From Piper betle (taxonomy: Eukaryota; Streptophyta; Magnoliopsida; Piperales; Piperaceae): 64,000 nucleotides of DNA. Positions 39,600-52,257 of this stretch are shown piece after piece (positions within the stretch are counted from its first letter, which is position 1; every line of letters starts with the position of its first letter). The DNA lies in NCBI GenBank assembly GCA_033002965.1, contig JAURVB010014410.1, positions 49,275-113,274 of the forward strand. Direction: 5' to 3'. The notes beneath the pieces were generated by a model. The model worked only from the letters and a program-made list of their open reading frames with translations, was not told the DNA's origin and made no database searches. The translations under genes were made by a program, and so were the position numbers.

Positions 39600-40429
39600 T
39601 GTAGAATTCAGAACCACAGATGCATAACTCGGTCAATTCCACTCAGAATCGGCCGATTTAAATCGAATTGGCGGCGATCTGATTTAAAAAATAACATGAA
39701 TCGGTTAGGGTCGAATCGGTCCGTAAATCGGCCGATTTGAGCCGATTTCACCCGATTCGAGCCGATTCTGGCCGGCGGCGGGGAGGCGACGGGCAACCGG
39801 GGGCTGGGGCTGGGGGCAACAGCGGCGTGGGACGGGGCGGCGAGGGCGAGCGGTGAGGGAGGCGACGGGGCGGCGAGGCGGGACGGGGCAGGGGGGGCTG
39901 GGCGGCGAGGTGGGGCAGGGCAAGCTGCGAGGGCGGCTTTGGGACGGCGAGGCGGGGCAAAAGGCGAGGAGGGGGGGCGACTGGGCAATAGGGTGGCGAG
40001 GGCGACGACGGGGCAGGACAAGGAGCGAGGGGGGCGACAGGGTAGTGAGGGTTGTATGGCAGGGCGATGGGAGCGGCGGCGGAGGGGGAGAACGGGGGAT
40101 GAAATATAAGTGGCATTCTCATAATTAAAAGTTGATTCGACTCTAACTCGAGTTAAAAATAATAACTAACTCCAAATAATTTTAAAAAAATCCAAAAAAA
40201 TCATAAATCATAAAATATCATAAAATATAATACACATTATAACATGAAAATTACATCAAAATGACATATTCTATACTAATAACCCACTAATTTTAATTAA
40301 ATTGAAATTTTTGCATAGGGTTAATTCAGGCTGATTCAACTGAACCGATTCCTGTCTGATTTAGACCGATTCCAATTTTGATTCCGACTCTTTCGAAAAC
40401 CGATTCCGATTCTACTTCCAATTTTTACA
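39600..40429 (+). mobile_element. Divergent short relative of the LTR family, copy 2
   Basis: Inverted relative to copy 1: it ends gattccgattct...CCAATTTTTACA at 40429, and its G-rich block (39775-40090) mirrors the C-rich block of copy 1. It shares cgactctaactcgagtt and ctaataacccacta with the ends of A, B and E. The left boundary is uncertain. Long ORFs across the G-rich block are composition artefacts. Confidence 0.55.
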
Positions 40430-41879
40430 ACCGTGGTCAGAACAAATAAAAAAACCGTTACAACTATTTTGTTGTACAAGTGCTACGAGAATCCCTTCCC
40501 CAACAGTATATGTGAAGCTGTGAACAACTTGATCGATCTTTTAAGATCGGAGAAGCCGACCAACTCGTTTGTCTCTAAGGAACGTAGTCAACACTTACGC
40601 TGCATGCACACGGCATTATTGTCAGATTTTTATTTGGAATCACTTGGATGGCATGCAGCTTTTTTTACTGATGATTGCATTGATAAACTTATAAATTAGT
40701 TGGAATGAGGCATATTGGATTCTTATATTGGGGATATTCTCCACCATGAACAGGGTTTAATTTATTGGTACATATTGTATAATATGTATAGCAAAGTGGC
40801 AAGATTGATTAGCACATCTTAATATATATAGTTTACTTGAAAATTATTTTCCTCTAATATGGGATCCCCTTTAGCAGCCATAGTTAAGCAAAAGAGAGTA
40901 TATTTGATTTAATCGGGCTAAACTTAGTTCAATCAGATTTTAATTTGTAAATAACATATTTTATCGAATAATGAAAATATTTTTTCATTGATATTTAATT
41001 AAATACCAGCAAAATTCTTGTGGTTTTCAACAAAAAATTTTTTTAAAAAATTCATTTTAAAAATTTAGGTGCAAATTAAAATGAAACCAAGGTTAAATTG
41101 TATACCGGGTAAAAGGAGTATGCAGGGACCAACGAGGATTATATGATATTTAAATTTAATATACTTTGAAGGACTTTTTAACTATAATGGGGATTTTAAA
41201 AATTAAGATCTCTTTTATAAAATTTTAGATGATCTTTGCTGCTTCGGCAAAAATGTGTAAATCAATAAAGTTGATTAAACTACCCTTAAATTTTCTAGAA
41301 TTTTAGAATTGGCCTGTTATTTGAAAATTGTTCTAGTTGTTTAACTATTTAAACAATCTAATCAATATAATATAATCAATAAAATATAATTTTAGTTTGA
41401 TTACTTTTACGTGTCAGATTTTTTTACTATATACTCATAAGCAACATTTTTATCTAATTAATTTTTACACTATAAACTCATAAACAATAATTTGTACACT
41501 TAATTACAATTTACCGCCGAGAATATAATATTATACCTTAAATAAAATATAATATCATAACATAAATTATTTAAGCCACATTCTAAGTCATGTTGGACGA
41601 TGCTTTAAATTAATTTAAATTAATTTATAAAAATGACAAAATGTAAGCCTATACATAGAGATATAATCGTTTATACAACCCTAATATCTCTAAAATCGTA
41701 AATTCTAAACTCTAAATCCTGTTTAATTTTTTTAATAATTAATTAATAAATAGAACCCACTTATTAATATTATTATATTAATAATTAATTTAATATTATA
41801 GAGGCGGTAAAAACCACTTTGCTAAACCCTCCAACTTTCGTCCTATTTTAATTAATATTAATCCCATAATCAAAACCTC
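40430..41879. other. AT-rich spacer upstream of CUL1
   Basis: Mostly AT-rich. An open frame of 88 codons at 40433-40699 (+) has a fairly protein-like composition (NPFPNSICEAVNNLIDLLRS) but matches no family I know and lies against a repeat end. I would not call it a gene. Nothing else is supported. Confidence 0.35.
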
Positions 41880-42790
41880 TATCCCATCCATCTCCGGCGA
41901 GCGAGCGAACTCCACCGCCGGCGGCGACGTTTGCGGGGGCGTTTGCGGCGGCCTTTGCGGCGGAGGAGTGGGAGACGAGAATAGGTGAGACTCTGATCCA
42001 TCGCCAAACCTTAGAAACAGGGATCATTGCTACATTTCGCCGTCTTTGGTTGTTACGTGGAAGGTTCTTGATGATTTTGTTGCATGCTGCTCCGTCGTTA
42101 TTTGTGCATGTTTGGGTAGGTATTGAGGAATCATGTGTTGTTGTTTGCTACTGTAAATGGTTAGATTGGGTAGTCTGTTGCTCCTTTTTTTTTATTGTTG
42201 GCGTTTTTGGTTGTGATTGTAGGTCGCATTGGTGTGTTAGGTTGTTGTCGTAGGTTTGATTGTAATATGTTTTGTGGATTGGGGGAGTGTATCTGTGAAA
42301 CAATCTTGTTGCTTCGATTGGTGTTTTAGGTTGTTTCTGTGGGTTAAGTTGGTAACTCGTTGGATTGGTGTGTTGGGTTACTATTGTAGGCTGGATTGTT
42401 TCTTGAATCGATTCGGGTCATGTGTTGGATTCTTGGGCATTGTTTCTATGGGGCTTGTTGCGCTGTTTAATTGTTTGATCATTTTTTTGTGTTGGTGTTT
42501 TCGGTTGTAATTGTTCGTTGCGTTGGTAATTCTTTGGGTTGGTTATAGTAGGTTGGATTGTAGCGTATATTGCGGATTGGGGAAGTGTATCTGGGAAACT
42601 AACGTGTTGGTGTTTTAGGTTGTTACTGTAGGTTTGGGTGGTAACTCTTTGGATTGGTGTTTAGGTTATTATTGTAGGTTGGATTTGTATTTGTGGTCTG
42701 GGCATTGGGGAAGTATACCTATGGGACTTGTTGATTGGATAGAGCTTTAAATCAGATGTTCTGTATCTGTTGAAGGTTTTGGTGGCCAAG
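41880..42790 (+). other. CUL1 leader exon and leader intron
   Basis: A GC-rich stretch at 41885-41984 looks like a 5' UTR exon ending at ...aatag|gtgaga (donor 41985). A T/G-rich intron runs to about 42775, ending ...ttgaag just before the start codon at 42791. Leader introns are common in plant cullin and other housekeeping genes. Confidence 0.55.
42240..42740. repeat. Degenerate tandem repeats in the CUL1 leader intron
   Basis: Two to three diverged copies of a unit of roughly 150 to 290 bp contain ggattggggaagtgtatctg, ggtgttttaggttgtt, ctgtaggtttgg and taactctttggattggtgt. Copies start near 42275, 42570 and 42695. Confidence 0.65.
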
Positions 42791-45700
42791 ATGTACAGAA
42801 AGAAGGTAATATATTGGGACGAGGGATGGGAGATAATACAGAGAGGAATTTCAAAACTGAAAAGAATTCTGGAGGGGTTGCCAGAAAAATCTTTTACTCC
42901 TGACGAATACATTTCGCTCTACACGTACTTGGTTTAGCTATTGTTGTTGTCATTTTTACCCTTTATTCTTTTCATTATGTTTGACGTTGTTTACTTTTCC
43001 AAGGCAGGACTATCTATGATCTGTGCACACAGAAGCCTCCGTATAATTACTCGCAACAGTTATATGATAGGTACATAGAAACGTTTGACGAGTACATTTC
43101 TACCACGGTGAGTTGCGTTCTTCTATTACAACTGCATGCTTCTTGGGTACAAGTTTTGGTTCATAACGACGATCAAACATTTGTGAAGATCTTTTAAATG
43201 GCTTTTTTATTTTAAAGTGAGAGCATTGTGTTCTCCATAGTCTAAGGCGATTTTTTTATCTCAATTTTCTAAAGGTTGATTATCACATGTGCAAGGTACC
43301 CTAATGGATGGGCTGGTTTGTGTATGGCAGCATTCCATGCTATATAGCAATCTTTTTAACAGTAATCAATTGCTATCATTTTGTTTAAGACCTCAGGATT
43401 GGCCATACTAAACTTATCATGAGCTTATACTACTGTTAGTGCTTTATGTTGTAAAGACATGCTTGTGCAAATAAACTTCCTGCATTCTTGTCAGGTATTG
43501 CCTTCAATAAAAGAAAAACATGATGAGTTTATGTTGAAAGAACTCGTCAATATGTGGGTAAATCATTCAGTGATGGTTCAATGGATGTTTTGTTTCTTCG
43601 CTTATCTGGATCGCTTCTTTACTGCCCGTAAAGACCTCGACACACTTAAAGATGTTGGGCTGATTCGCTTTCGGGAATTGGTGAGTCCCACAATTTCCTT
43701 ATATTTAAGTGTGCAAAAGTGTTGCATTCAAATACTTGCTTCTAAACTCTCTCAATTTCTCAATTGTAGGTTTACCGTGAAATACACGTGGAAGTAAAAA
43801 ATGCAGTGATATGTCTGGTATGTGAACGAAAAAAATACACACAGATACATGCAATCAGTGCATACTCTGTTTGAGCACTCTTTTATCTTTGTTGGTGCAT
43901 ATTATTATTTTTTTGTTGATTGTCAATTTGTATTGTGCCTAATGGATGCTTTGGAAAGTAGATTGAGCGTGAAAGGGAAGGAGAACAAATTGACCGTTCG
44001 CTACTTAAGAATGTGTTGGAGATTTTTGTTAGTATTGCCTTCGGAAAGATGGATTCTTATGTGGATGATTTCGAAGATTTCATGCTTAAAGATACTGCTT
44101 CCTATTACTCACGTAAAGGTGCAATTTGGATTATGGAGAACTCGTGTCCAGACTATATGTTGAAGGTAAGTTGCTTTTACTAAAACTCTCTCCTCGTTAA
44201 TTGATATGTTGTAAGTGCACATGATTGAACTGTAGTGCAACAGGCTGAGGAATGCTTGAAACGGGAGAAAGAGAGAATTGCCCATTATTTGTGTTCAAGC
44301 AGTGAGAATAAGCTATTAAAGGTTGGTTGAACGTTTCCTTGAGAAATATTTTACAAGTATTTATTGTGCATGCTACCTGTGAATAATTGATGTATTCATA
44401 ATCATGTCAATGTATTTATTGATCTGCTTGTTTAGAACGTCCAAGATCAATTGCTTTCTGTAAATGCAAGTCAGCTACTTGAGAAAGAGCATTCAGGATG
44501 CCGTGCTTTACTCCGGAATGAAAAAGTACTAATCTGTTTCTCTCGTAGCCGCAATATTTTTATTTGAAGTTAAAATTAATACAGAAGTTTACTTTGTTCA
44601 GGTTGATGATCTTTCAAGAATGTACCAATTGTTTTCTAAGATAGATCATGGTCTTGAGCCTGTGGCACGCATTTTTAAAGAGGTAGTGTATTAGGTCTTA
44701 TGTTAGATGATATTTCATGCTGGTTTCTTTGCTGCATTTTTGTATAGCGTTTGACCGGATACATCTGTGTATGCAGCATGTTACTGATGAAGGTATGGTT
44801 TTGGTGAAACAAGCAGAAGATGCGACAAGTAATAACAAAGTAATGAAATGCTCTTTTTCCTCAATATCTGTTCATATTTTTTGTCATATAAAACTATGCT
44901 AGTGTTTTTCTTACTTGTAGATATGTTTAATGTATTTTATTTGTGAGAGGGTCTTATTTTTGTCATTTGCTGGACATTGGAATCTCATGTGGTGGCATAA
45001 TTGCCTATAATGTTATGTTCTTTAATTAACTTGATAAGTTGATGGTACAACAAATCCAGTTATTAACTTCCATACATTGTGGCTTAGATCATACTTTTGA
45101 ATTGTTAACTCCTTAGATTTTGTGTATGGGTCGTTGCAATGAATTGGTGTCTTATAATTAATATTGTTTTTATTGATTTTCCATCTCTGGATTTTTCAGC
45201 AATTGCCTAGTTTTTCTAAATACTCTATTTGCTTACAGGTCGAGAAAAGAGATAAGACTGGTTTACCGGAGCAGGTAATGTTAGAAAATCTACATATTAC
45301 CCATTATATATTTATGGAGATGGTATATTTATCTTGCTACTTCATTTGGTTCGCAGATTTTTGTTACTAAAGTTATCGATCTCCATGATAAGTATTTGGC
45401 TTATGTGACTGACTTCTTCAATAGGCATAAACTTTTTCACAAGGTAGGACACTGGTGGTGAGAATGTGTTTCGTTATTTCACGTTAGGTGTTTGTCTTAC
45501 CATGGAGGGCATATACTCTGTCAAACTGTACTTTTTCATGTTAACTATTATTGTTCTTGATCTAGGCTCTTAGAGAAGCCTTTGAAGTTTTCTGCAATAA
45601 GGGTGTTTCTGGAAGCACCAATGCTGAGCTACTTGCTGTGTTCTGTGACAATATTATTAAGAAGGGGGCGGCGAGAATTTAAGTGATGAACGTATCGAAG

Positions 45701-47409
45701 AAACTCTGGAAAAGGTTAGTTTTTATTTGTGTAAACCACTTGATTTATTTGTGTCCTCCAGGTTTTGATAAGTTTTATATATTAATTTCATTTTCAGGTC
45801 GTGAAATTACTTGCATATATAAATGATAAGGATCTCTTCGGTGAATATTATAGGTAAATATTTCTTTTAGATCTTAATAGCTTCATCGTTAACTTTAAAC
45901 CTGGTACCCTTCTTTTAGACATATAATAAAGAGTTTAACAGGCAATTGTTTGCAACTCAAATCACAGGAAGAAGCTTGCTCGACGTTTGCTTTTTGATAG
46001 GAGTGCTATTGATGGTCATGAAAGGAGCATTTTGACAAAACTTAAACATCAGTGCGGTGGACAATTCACATCAAAAATGGAGGGAATGGTCTGTTTGTAT
46101 TTCCAGATTCATATTACAGTTCATCGTACATATGTTTATATGGATGACCAGTATTTGGGTTGACAATAGGTCTCACGCTTCTTCATATTTTAGATTACAG
46201 ACTTGACATTGGCAAGGGAAAATCAGAATTCCTTTGAGGAATATCTGAACACTAGTTCTGGGATCAACCCTGGGATTGACCTTACTGTTAGTGTTCTAAC
46301 CGCCGGATTTTGGCCAAGCTATAAATCACATGATGTAAACATACCCGCAGAAATGGTAAATTTACCTGCTAGAACTTTCTTTGCGTGTGACTACAAATGT
46401 CATATCCCTTTAGAAGGTTATCTTCATTATCTTTTTTCTTAGGTAAAATGTGTGGAGGTTTTCAAGGAGTTCTATCAAACAAAAACTAAACACCGAAAGC
46501 TGACCTGGACATATTCCTTAGGAACATGTATCATCATTGGCAAGTTTGAGAAGAAGCGAATAGAGTTGATAGTGACTACTTATCAGGTGAATACTATACC
46601 TTGTTAGATAAATAGAAGCGGCAGTTTCTTATCAAGATTGTGATGTGATAATCTGTGACTATTTTTGATCTCTTCTGTCTCTCCTTGTTCTTCTTCTATG
46701 ACGAAGGCCTGCTTGTTATTGCTGTTCAACTCTTCGGATCGGTTGAGCTATTCAGAGATTATTACGCAGCTAAACTTGATGGATGACGACGTGATAAGGT
46801 TGCTACATTCTCTTTCATGCGGAAAGTATACAATTCTTAAAAAGGAGCCCAGCACGAATACCATATCTTCATCTGATGTCTTTGAATTTAATTCCAAGTT
46901 TACGGACAAGATGAGGAAGATTAAGGTTAGGGTCACATCTATTCCTTGAAGGCACTTTCTATTTACTATTATAGTTCGACACAACATAGCAACATCTCGT
47001 ACTGATATATATACCGGTTAAAAATTCTTTTGAAGATCCCTCTCCCTCCGGTGGACGAGAAGAAGAAGGTAATTGAGGATGTCGAGAAAGATCGGAGATA
47101 TGCTATTGATGCTTCAATTGTTAGAATAATGAAGGGGCGCAAGGTCCTTACTCATCAGCAGTTGGTGGCAGAATGTGTGGAGCAGCTTGGTGCAGTGTTC
47201 AAGGTATCTTCATATTTTTCATTTTTCTTCATTTTTAAATCGTTTACGATTGGTTATCTTCTCAATTTGTAGAGTTCGTTTTTTTCCCATTTGATTTTTT
47301 TTTGTAGCCCGATTTTAAGGCCATTAAGAAGCGGATTGAGGATCTGATTAGCAGGGATTATCTAGAGAGGGATAAGGAGAAACCTAACGTGTTCAGGTAT
47401 CTGGCCTAA
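42791..47409 (+). CDS. CUL1: Divergent cullin-1 (SCF ubiquitin ligase scaffold)
   Basis: Scaffold of SCF E3 ligases, holding a Skp1/F-box pair at its N-terminus and the RING protein Rbx1 at its C-terminus. Nineteen exons: 42791-42924, 43008-43107, 43495-43680, 43770-43817, 43962-44165, 44244-44321, 44436-44525, 44602-44682, 44777-44839, 45239-45274, 45357-45443, 45566-45714, 45798-45853, 45968-46088, 46194-46355, 46443-46586, 46707-46925, 47036-47203, 47308-47409. Spliced 2228 nt; one extra base gives 742 residues (Arabidopsis CUL1 has 738). Recognisable text: [85 protein letters not shown] and the neddylation site [11 protein letters not shown] (Lys about 686). The frame breaks at the G5 run 45664-45668, between DNIIKK and [14 protein letters not shown]. 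The N-terminal half is unusually diverged for CUL1, so this may be a fast-evolving paralog. Confidence 0.92.
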
Positions 47410-48771
47410 GGTGTCTTGGTATTAACTACACTTGCCATCATCAGGTTTTGTTAGAAATCTAGAGAACACTGGGGAAATTTGTCATATGCTAGAATTGCAA
47501 ATATATCGGCATTTAAAATGAGTCTTTAGTGAAGCACAGGGATACATAAACTCTACATTACATAGTAAAATTTTCTCCATCTTTGTAATTAGCTAGGCTT
47601 CCTTCGTATGGATTCTCTTTTTTTCTTGTGTAAAGGGTAAATATTTGGCGGCCTTGACAAGATGCAGTTGTATAACTCTAGCCCTGAGTTCATTTTTTCG
47701 ACAAATAGTATTTTTTCTTGTTTGTAACTGTTAATGTGTTCAAGGTTTGGTTCGAGTTTGTTATGATCAGCTTGATGTTTCCAAAGCATCGACATATACA
47801 TATATAAAACCCAAGACTTTTAATCAGGTTTTTCCACGTCCTCTAACTAAATTATAATATTGCCCTTTATATCTTATTAATAAAAGTATTATAAGTTAAA
47901 TATAAATTTTTTAATTAGGATCTGTCACATGCCTGTTTATTATTTCACAATATTATCTATTATTTTCTATTCGTAAAAGTAAATTGAATTATAATTTTAC
48001 CTTTTTATCATTATAACTAAATAGAAGATATAGATAATTTAAATCATCTAAAATTAGATCTTATTATATGTTTTATAATTCTTAAATAAGTGGATTTTTT
48101 AAGTTGATGTATTGATGAATATCAACTAATTAATAATAATAATAATATATTCATTTTTTTAAAATAATAATATAACAAGGTTTTTGAAATAAATATGAAT
48201 CAAGTATTGCAAATAAATCTAATAGAGAAAATTTTAATTAAAGAGGATTATATATTCTAAGTCAATTTAAATTAATATGAAATTCTAAGTAACTTAAGAA
48301 TAGTTAAATACAAGAATTAAAAAGAAATAAATAAATCTATTGTAATATAAATCAATGAGCTTTTTGCAATAGGGGAGATAATTTTTTTATTACCAATTGG
48401 TGGGAGAATTAAAGTAAAGTAATAGAAAAGGGGAAATTTATTTAAAATATCAAAATTACCCTTTGAATAAAAAAAAAATATTATTTTTAGTGTATTATAT
48501 TGTAGATGAATATAAATTTATGTAAAAGGTCAATTCACTTAAGAATAGTCAATACAAGAATAATAAATGGCTAGAAATTATATAATGCTTATTACGTAGA
48601 CATGCAACTAGTTATATATTGAACATCGATAATATCTAACAACTATTTAGCCCAATAAATTGTAAAAGACAATTAAAAAAACAACTGCAACGTCTAAATA
48701 TGCAAATTGTGCTTCCATCATCACAAACGCACTAGGATTCAAGATCTCCAATTCCAATTGCTCGCATAAAA
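47410..48771. other. 3' UTR and AT-rich spacer
   Basis: The first 350 bp may be CUL1 3' UTR. The remainder is very AT-rich (taaataat-type words) with no gene or repeat that I can define. Confidence 0.4.
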
Positions 48772-49047
48772 TTAATGTAAGATCTTCAATTGGAAGTAGG
48801 ATATAGTTTTCTTGCAAAAATCAATTGACCTTTTGTCATCGAGCTTGTTGGTGACGTAGTGCAAGCTGTAGTCTTGATGATTGAAGGACCTGTACATGCT
48901 GGGATGATCCTTGTTAGTGAACTCTTTCATTGGACCCAGTTTGGCATTCAAGCTTGGGGCATAGAAGGTGGCAATGGAGAGCCTATCTTCGTCCATGTTT
49001 GCACCCCATTCGTTACAACATGCATTGCATGCATGGTTTGTAATCGG

Positions 49048-49955
49048 AAGGGCAGTAAATTGAGTGAGTAAGCTCGTGAGTATTTGGCCTTCGATTCAGT
49101 TCGATTCGACTTGGAATTTGAGATTTAAATACTCGAGCTCGAATTCGAATCCTACGAGTTGAGCTTGAGCAAAGCAGTTTTCAACTCAATTCGACTCGGT
49201 TATTAGTCGAACTTGATTCAAAATTAACTCGTAGTTCGACTCGATAATATAATATAATAATATATATAATATTATTTATATATTCAAAATAAATTCAAAA
49301 TCATAAATAAATATTATTATTGATTATGAGGTGGTGAGGGTGTTTTTTATTAAATTTGGGCTGTCCTTTAATCAAACGATCTAAATTAAAGTTTGAGATA
49401 GAAATATTATCTGCCTCGACTAAGATAATATATATATATATATATATATATTAATAAGTTTAATTGTAGCTAGTTATATTTATTTATATATGATAAAATA
49501 ACAAAATAACATCAACATAGGGATAGTTCGGTTTGGAAAGTGTTATCCTTATGACCTGGCATGATCATTTTTTGTTGGATACATGCACAAGAAAAATAGA
49601 AATCTTAATTGGGCTTGGGCCTTGTCTTAATTGAGTGTGGGCCTACATGGGCCTGGACCTAATTGAGAGTGTAATTAGGCCTGGGCCTGGTCCTAATTGA
49701 GCGTGGGCCTAGGGCCTAGTTTCGAGCTAAAAACGAGTTGGGTTTCGAGTTAGTTTCGAGTTCATCCAAAATTAAACTGTTTAATGTATTCGAACACGAG
49801 TCGAGCTCGAACAACATAAAAATATTCGAGTCAATTTCGAGCATATATGTTCAAAACTCATTCGATCTCAAGTCGAGTTCAAACGAGTTTTGAACTATTC
49901 GAGTCGAGTTCGAATACAAATTGAACTCAGCTCGCTCACTTGTTTAACAGCCCTA
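49048..49955. mobile_element. hAT-type MITE with 8-bp target duplication
   Basis: Ends are aAGGGCaGTaAA... and ...TTTAACAGCCCTa, with flanking 8-mers gtaatcgg (49040-49047) and gtaattgg (49956-49963), which differ at one position. The interior is rich in 'tcgagctcgaact' text and includes a (TA)n run near 49430. It has no transposase. AGGG termini and an 8-bp duplication fit the hAT superfamily. It lies inside the 2OG-oxygenase pseudogene next to the last exon. Confidence 0.85.
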
Positions 49956-49963
49956 GTAATTGG

Positions 49964-50387
49964 TAGCAAACAATAATCATGTAATTTATCCTTTTTTAGG
50001 TTAAAAATAGACGACCCAGATCATAACAAAGCTGAATACTTAACCATAATTTGCAAGAGACCAATTTTCACTAAAAATTGAAGTTTATGGTTTAGGGCTG
50101 TGAGAAATCTAAATCAATTACCATATATGATATTTAATTGTAAATAGTGAGAATCTTAATTATTAACTAGGATTATACTCTACTACTTTGATCAAAGAAC
50201 CCAGCATAAGTTTTATAGAATTAATTATCTATGCTTAATTTGATTACCAATTTCTAAAGCAAGTAGTAAAACTAATTATAATAGACAAGCCTTCCAAATT
50301 GTTCAAGATTATATTTTTTTCACTTTTATTAATTTCATAAGCTTTTAGGAAAGGCTTAAATCATGACAAGAATAGAAAATATTGTAC
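49964..50387. other. Intronic remnant of the 2OG-oxygenase pseudogene
   Basis: AT-rich DNA between the MITE and the donor side of the pseudogene exon. No separate feature is seen. Confidence 0.4.
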
Positions 50388-51002
50388 CTCTAGAATGTCA
50401 CCTATGTTGACAACAAGGGCGTCTTGGATGGGTTGGACAGGCACCTGTCTGGTCTTTGAGGACATGAAGGCCAACATAGCTCATATCGTGTCGCAACACA
50501 GTCAGTGCAGTCCCATCAGAGTGAGAACTCAATCCCAGAACAAGGTCTGGCCTCGGGCATGGAGGGTAATAGGTCATCCTCACTGCTTGGACAGCATATC
50601 CAAACATCACATCCAAACATCACATTGAACACTTCTGAACTTAGATTCGGGCTCATCGCAAATAGATTTTGGCAAAGTTTTCTTGTTTGCCGATCTAACT
50701 TCTGATCCTCGGAGAAGACAAAGGCATGCTCATAGCCTTGAACACTCTCCGGGGCCATTGCGTACTTCTCTTTCTCTTTCAATGACTGCGTGAAGAACTC
50801 CGTCAGTTTCTCCATGTTTTGTAGCAAGGTAGAGTCGACTCCAAGGTTGATAACCTGCCATCATAAAAAGGCGGTATTGTCATGAAATTAGAGCAAATTA
50901 ATTTCTCTCTACAACTAATAAAACAGCAGTGACAATAACTCTATATTCTATATCTATATATTATTATTGTTATAAAATTCTAGACTTTAAACCAGGCGAG
51001 TA

Positions 51003-51765
51003 GGATTGCTAATTGCGCGAACCAGCTTCTAAGTATTTGAGATTCGGCTCGGCTCATCTCGACTCGCAACTCGACATTTAAATGTCTAAGTTTGAACTTG
51101 ATTCAAACTCAAATCCTACAAGTCGACTTTGAGTAAGATAATGTTCGACTCGGCTCGACTCGGTTATAACTCGAACTCGACTCGATAATACAATATAATA
51201 ATATATATAATATCACTTGCCTATTTAAAATATATTAAAAATTGTAAATAAATCTTATTATTGACTATTAATATAAATTCTAAAAAATAATTTTACTATA
51301 ATAAAAGAACAAAAACCAATTTTAATTAACATAAGTCGGCTACTTGGAGAAAATCTTTGTTACAACAATTTAATTGTTTATCATGGCTTAATTAACTAAA
51401 ATCGTAAGATTAACAAATTATATATGTTATGGCTTATATAAGAGATGGACTACCAAAAACATGGATAAGATAGCCAAAAGATTTACAATTCATTACCAAG
51501 ATAAAAAATACATATATAAAATATCATACTTATAATTAGGGTCTTACATTATCTGGCATCTATCAATGAGCCTATGTGTAAAACCCGTGATTCGAGTCTG
51601 AGTTTTAAATTAACGAACCAGTTAGTTCAATCGTGGGTGTGAGTCGAGTTAGTTTTATGAACCGCGGGCTGAGCCAAAGCCAACCGTGAGTTAAGAGGGA
51701 TGAAGGTCAAGTGTACTTGATTATGTGATGATAACATCGGAAAGACAATAAGAAATGGGTTATCA
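51003..51765. repeat. Segmental duplication, copy 1
   Basis: About 760 bp that recurs, in the same orientation, from 52258. It starts with a truncated hAT-MITE-like head (ttgctaattgcgcgaaccagc), continues with shared unique text (tcttattattgactattaat; ggcttaattaactaaaatcgta), and then enters a TGTAAAACCC LTR-family end at 51577. Because unrelated flanking text is shared, this is a duplication rather than two insertions. Copies diverge after about 51765, and 51766-52257 holds no recognised feature. Confidence 0.85.
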
Positions 51766-52257
51766 AATGTACCTTATAACCGACTACAAATTTGTTAGCC
51801 GTGGGATTAGATCGTGTGGTGAATATGTTTTTAAGACCTCCTATGACCTCTTTGCTTTGATTACGAAATAATTTTTGTTAACACCGTCAATTAGATTTGA
51901 CGGTTATAACATAAAAATCAGTTATAAGTTATAACGGGAGACCTTGATAGACGTTTTTCCCATTTATTACTGCTACTCTTGTAATTAAGTTGTAGTAATT
52001 AGGCATTTATTTTACATAAATAAATGAGTGATAAACATTGATTCAAGCTACCTAATGTAGAGAATCTGTCAAGAGGGAGATGAAGCGCAAATCCCATGGC
52101 GATATCTCAACGTCGACCAATAATAGCAATATTTATAAAAAGTGTAAATAGCTTGTCTCTATCGTGTACGTCCTATGGGAGCACATTGGTGGTCTCTCCT
52201 AATATTAATAAATATAATTAAAATAAGTGATAGATAGTAGATAGTAGTCATGAGGCT

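Larger units (their letters stand above)
48772..50854 (-). pseudogene. 2-oxoglutarate/Fe(II) oxygenase pseudogene (SRG1-like)
   Basis: Minus-strand remains of a plant DOXC-type dioxygenase. One exon (50854-50388) begins VINLGVDSTLLQNMEKLTEFF, continues EKEKYAMAPESVQGYEHAFVFSEDQKLD, then loses a large middle part. It resumes at QAVRMTYYPPCPRPDLVLGL and SSHSDGTALTV, where HSD supplies two iron ligands. The last exon (about 49040-48772) reads NEWGANMDEDRLSIATFYAP and SLNAKLGPMKEF. Breaks include a 13-bp tandem duplication (gtgatgtttggat twice, near 50605-50635) that shifts the frame, and a frame change after HVLKDQT. The exon 5' of NEWGAN, which would carry the distal His, is missing or cut off. 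A hAT MITE (49048-49955) sits beside the last exon. Family: SRG1/norcoclaurine-synthase-like. Confidence 0.85.

Noticed and set aside
40433..40699. 88-codon ORF of protein-like composition
   Set aside because: No recognisable family, no splice context, abuts a repeat; kept only as a note.
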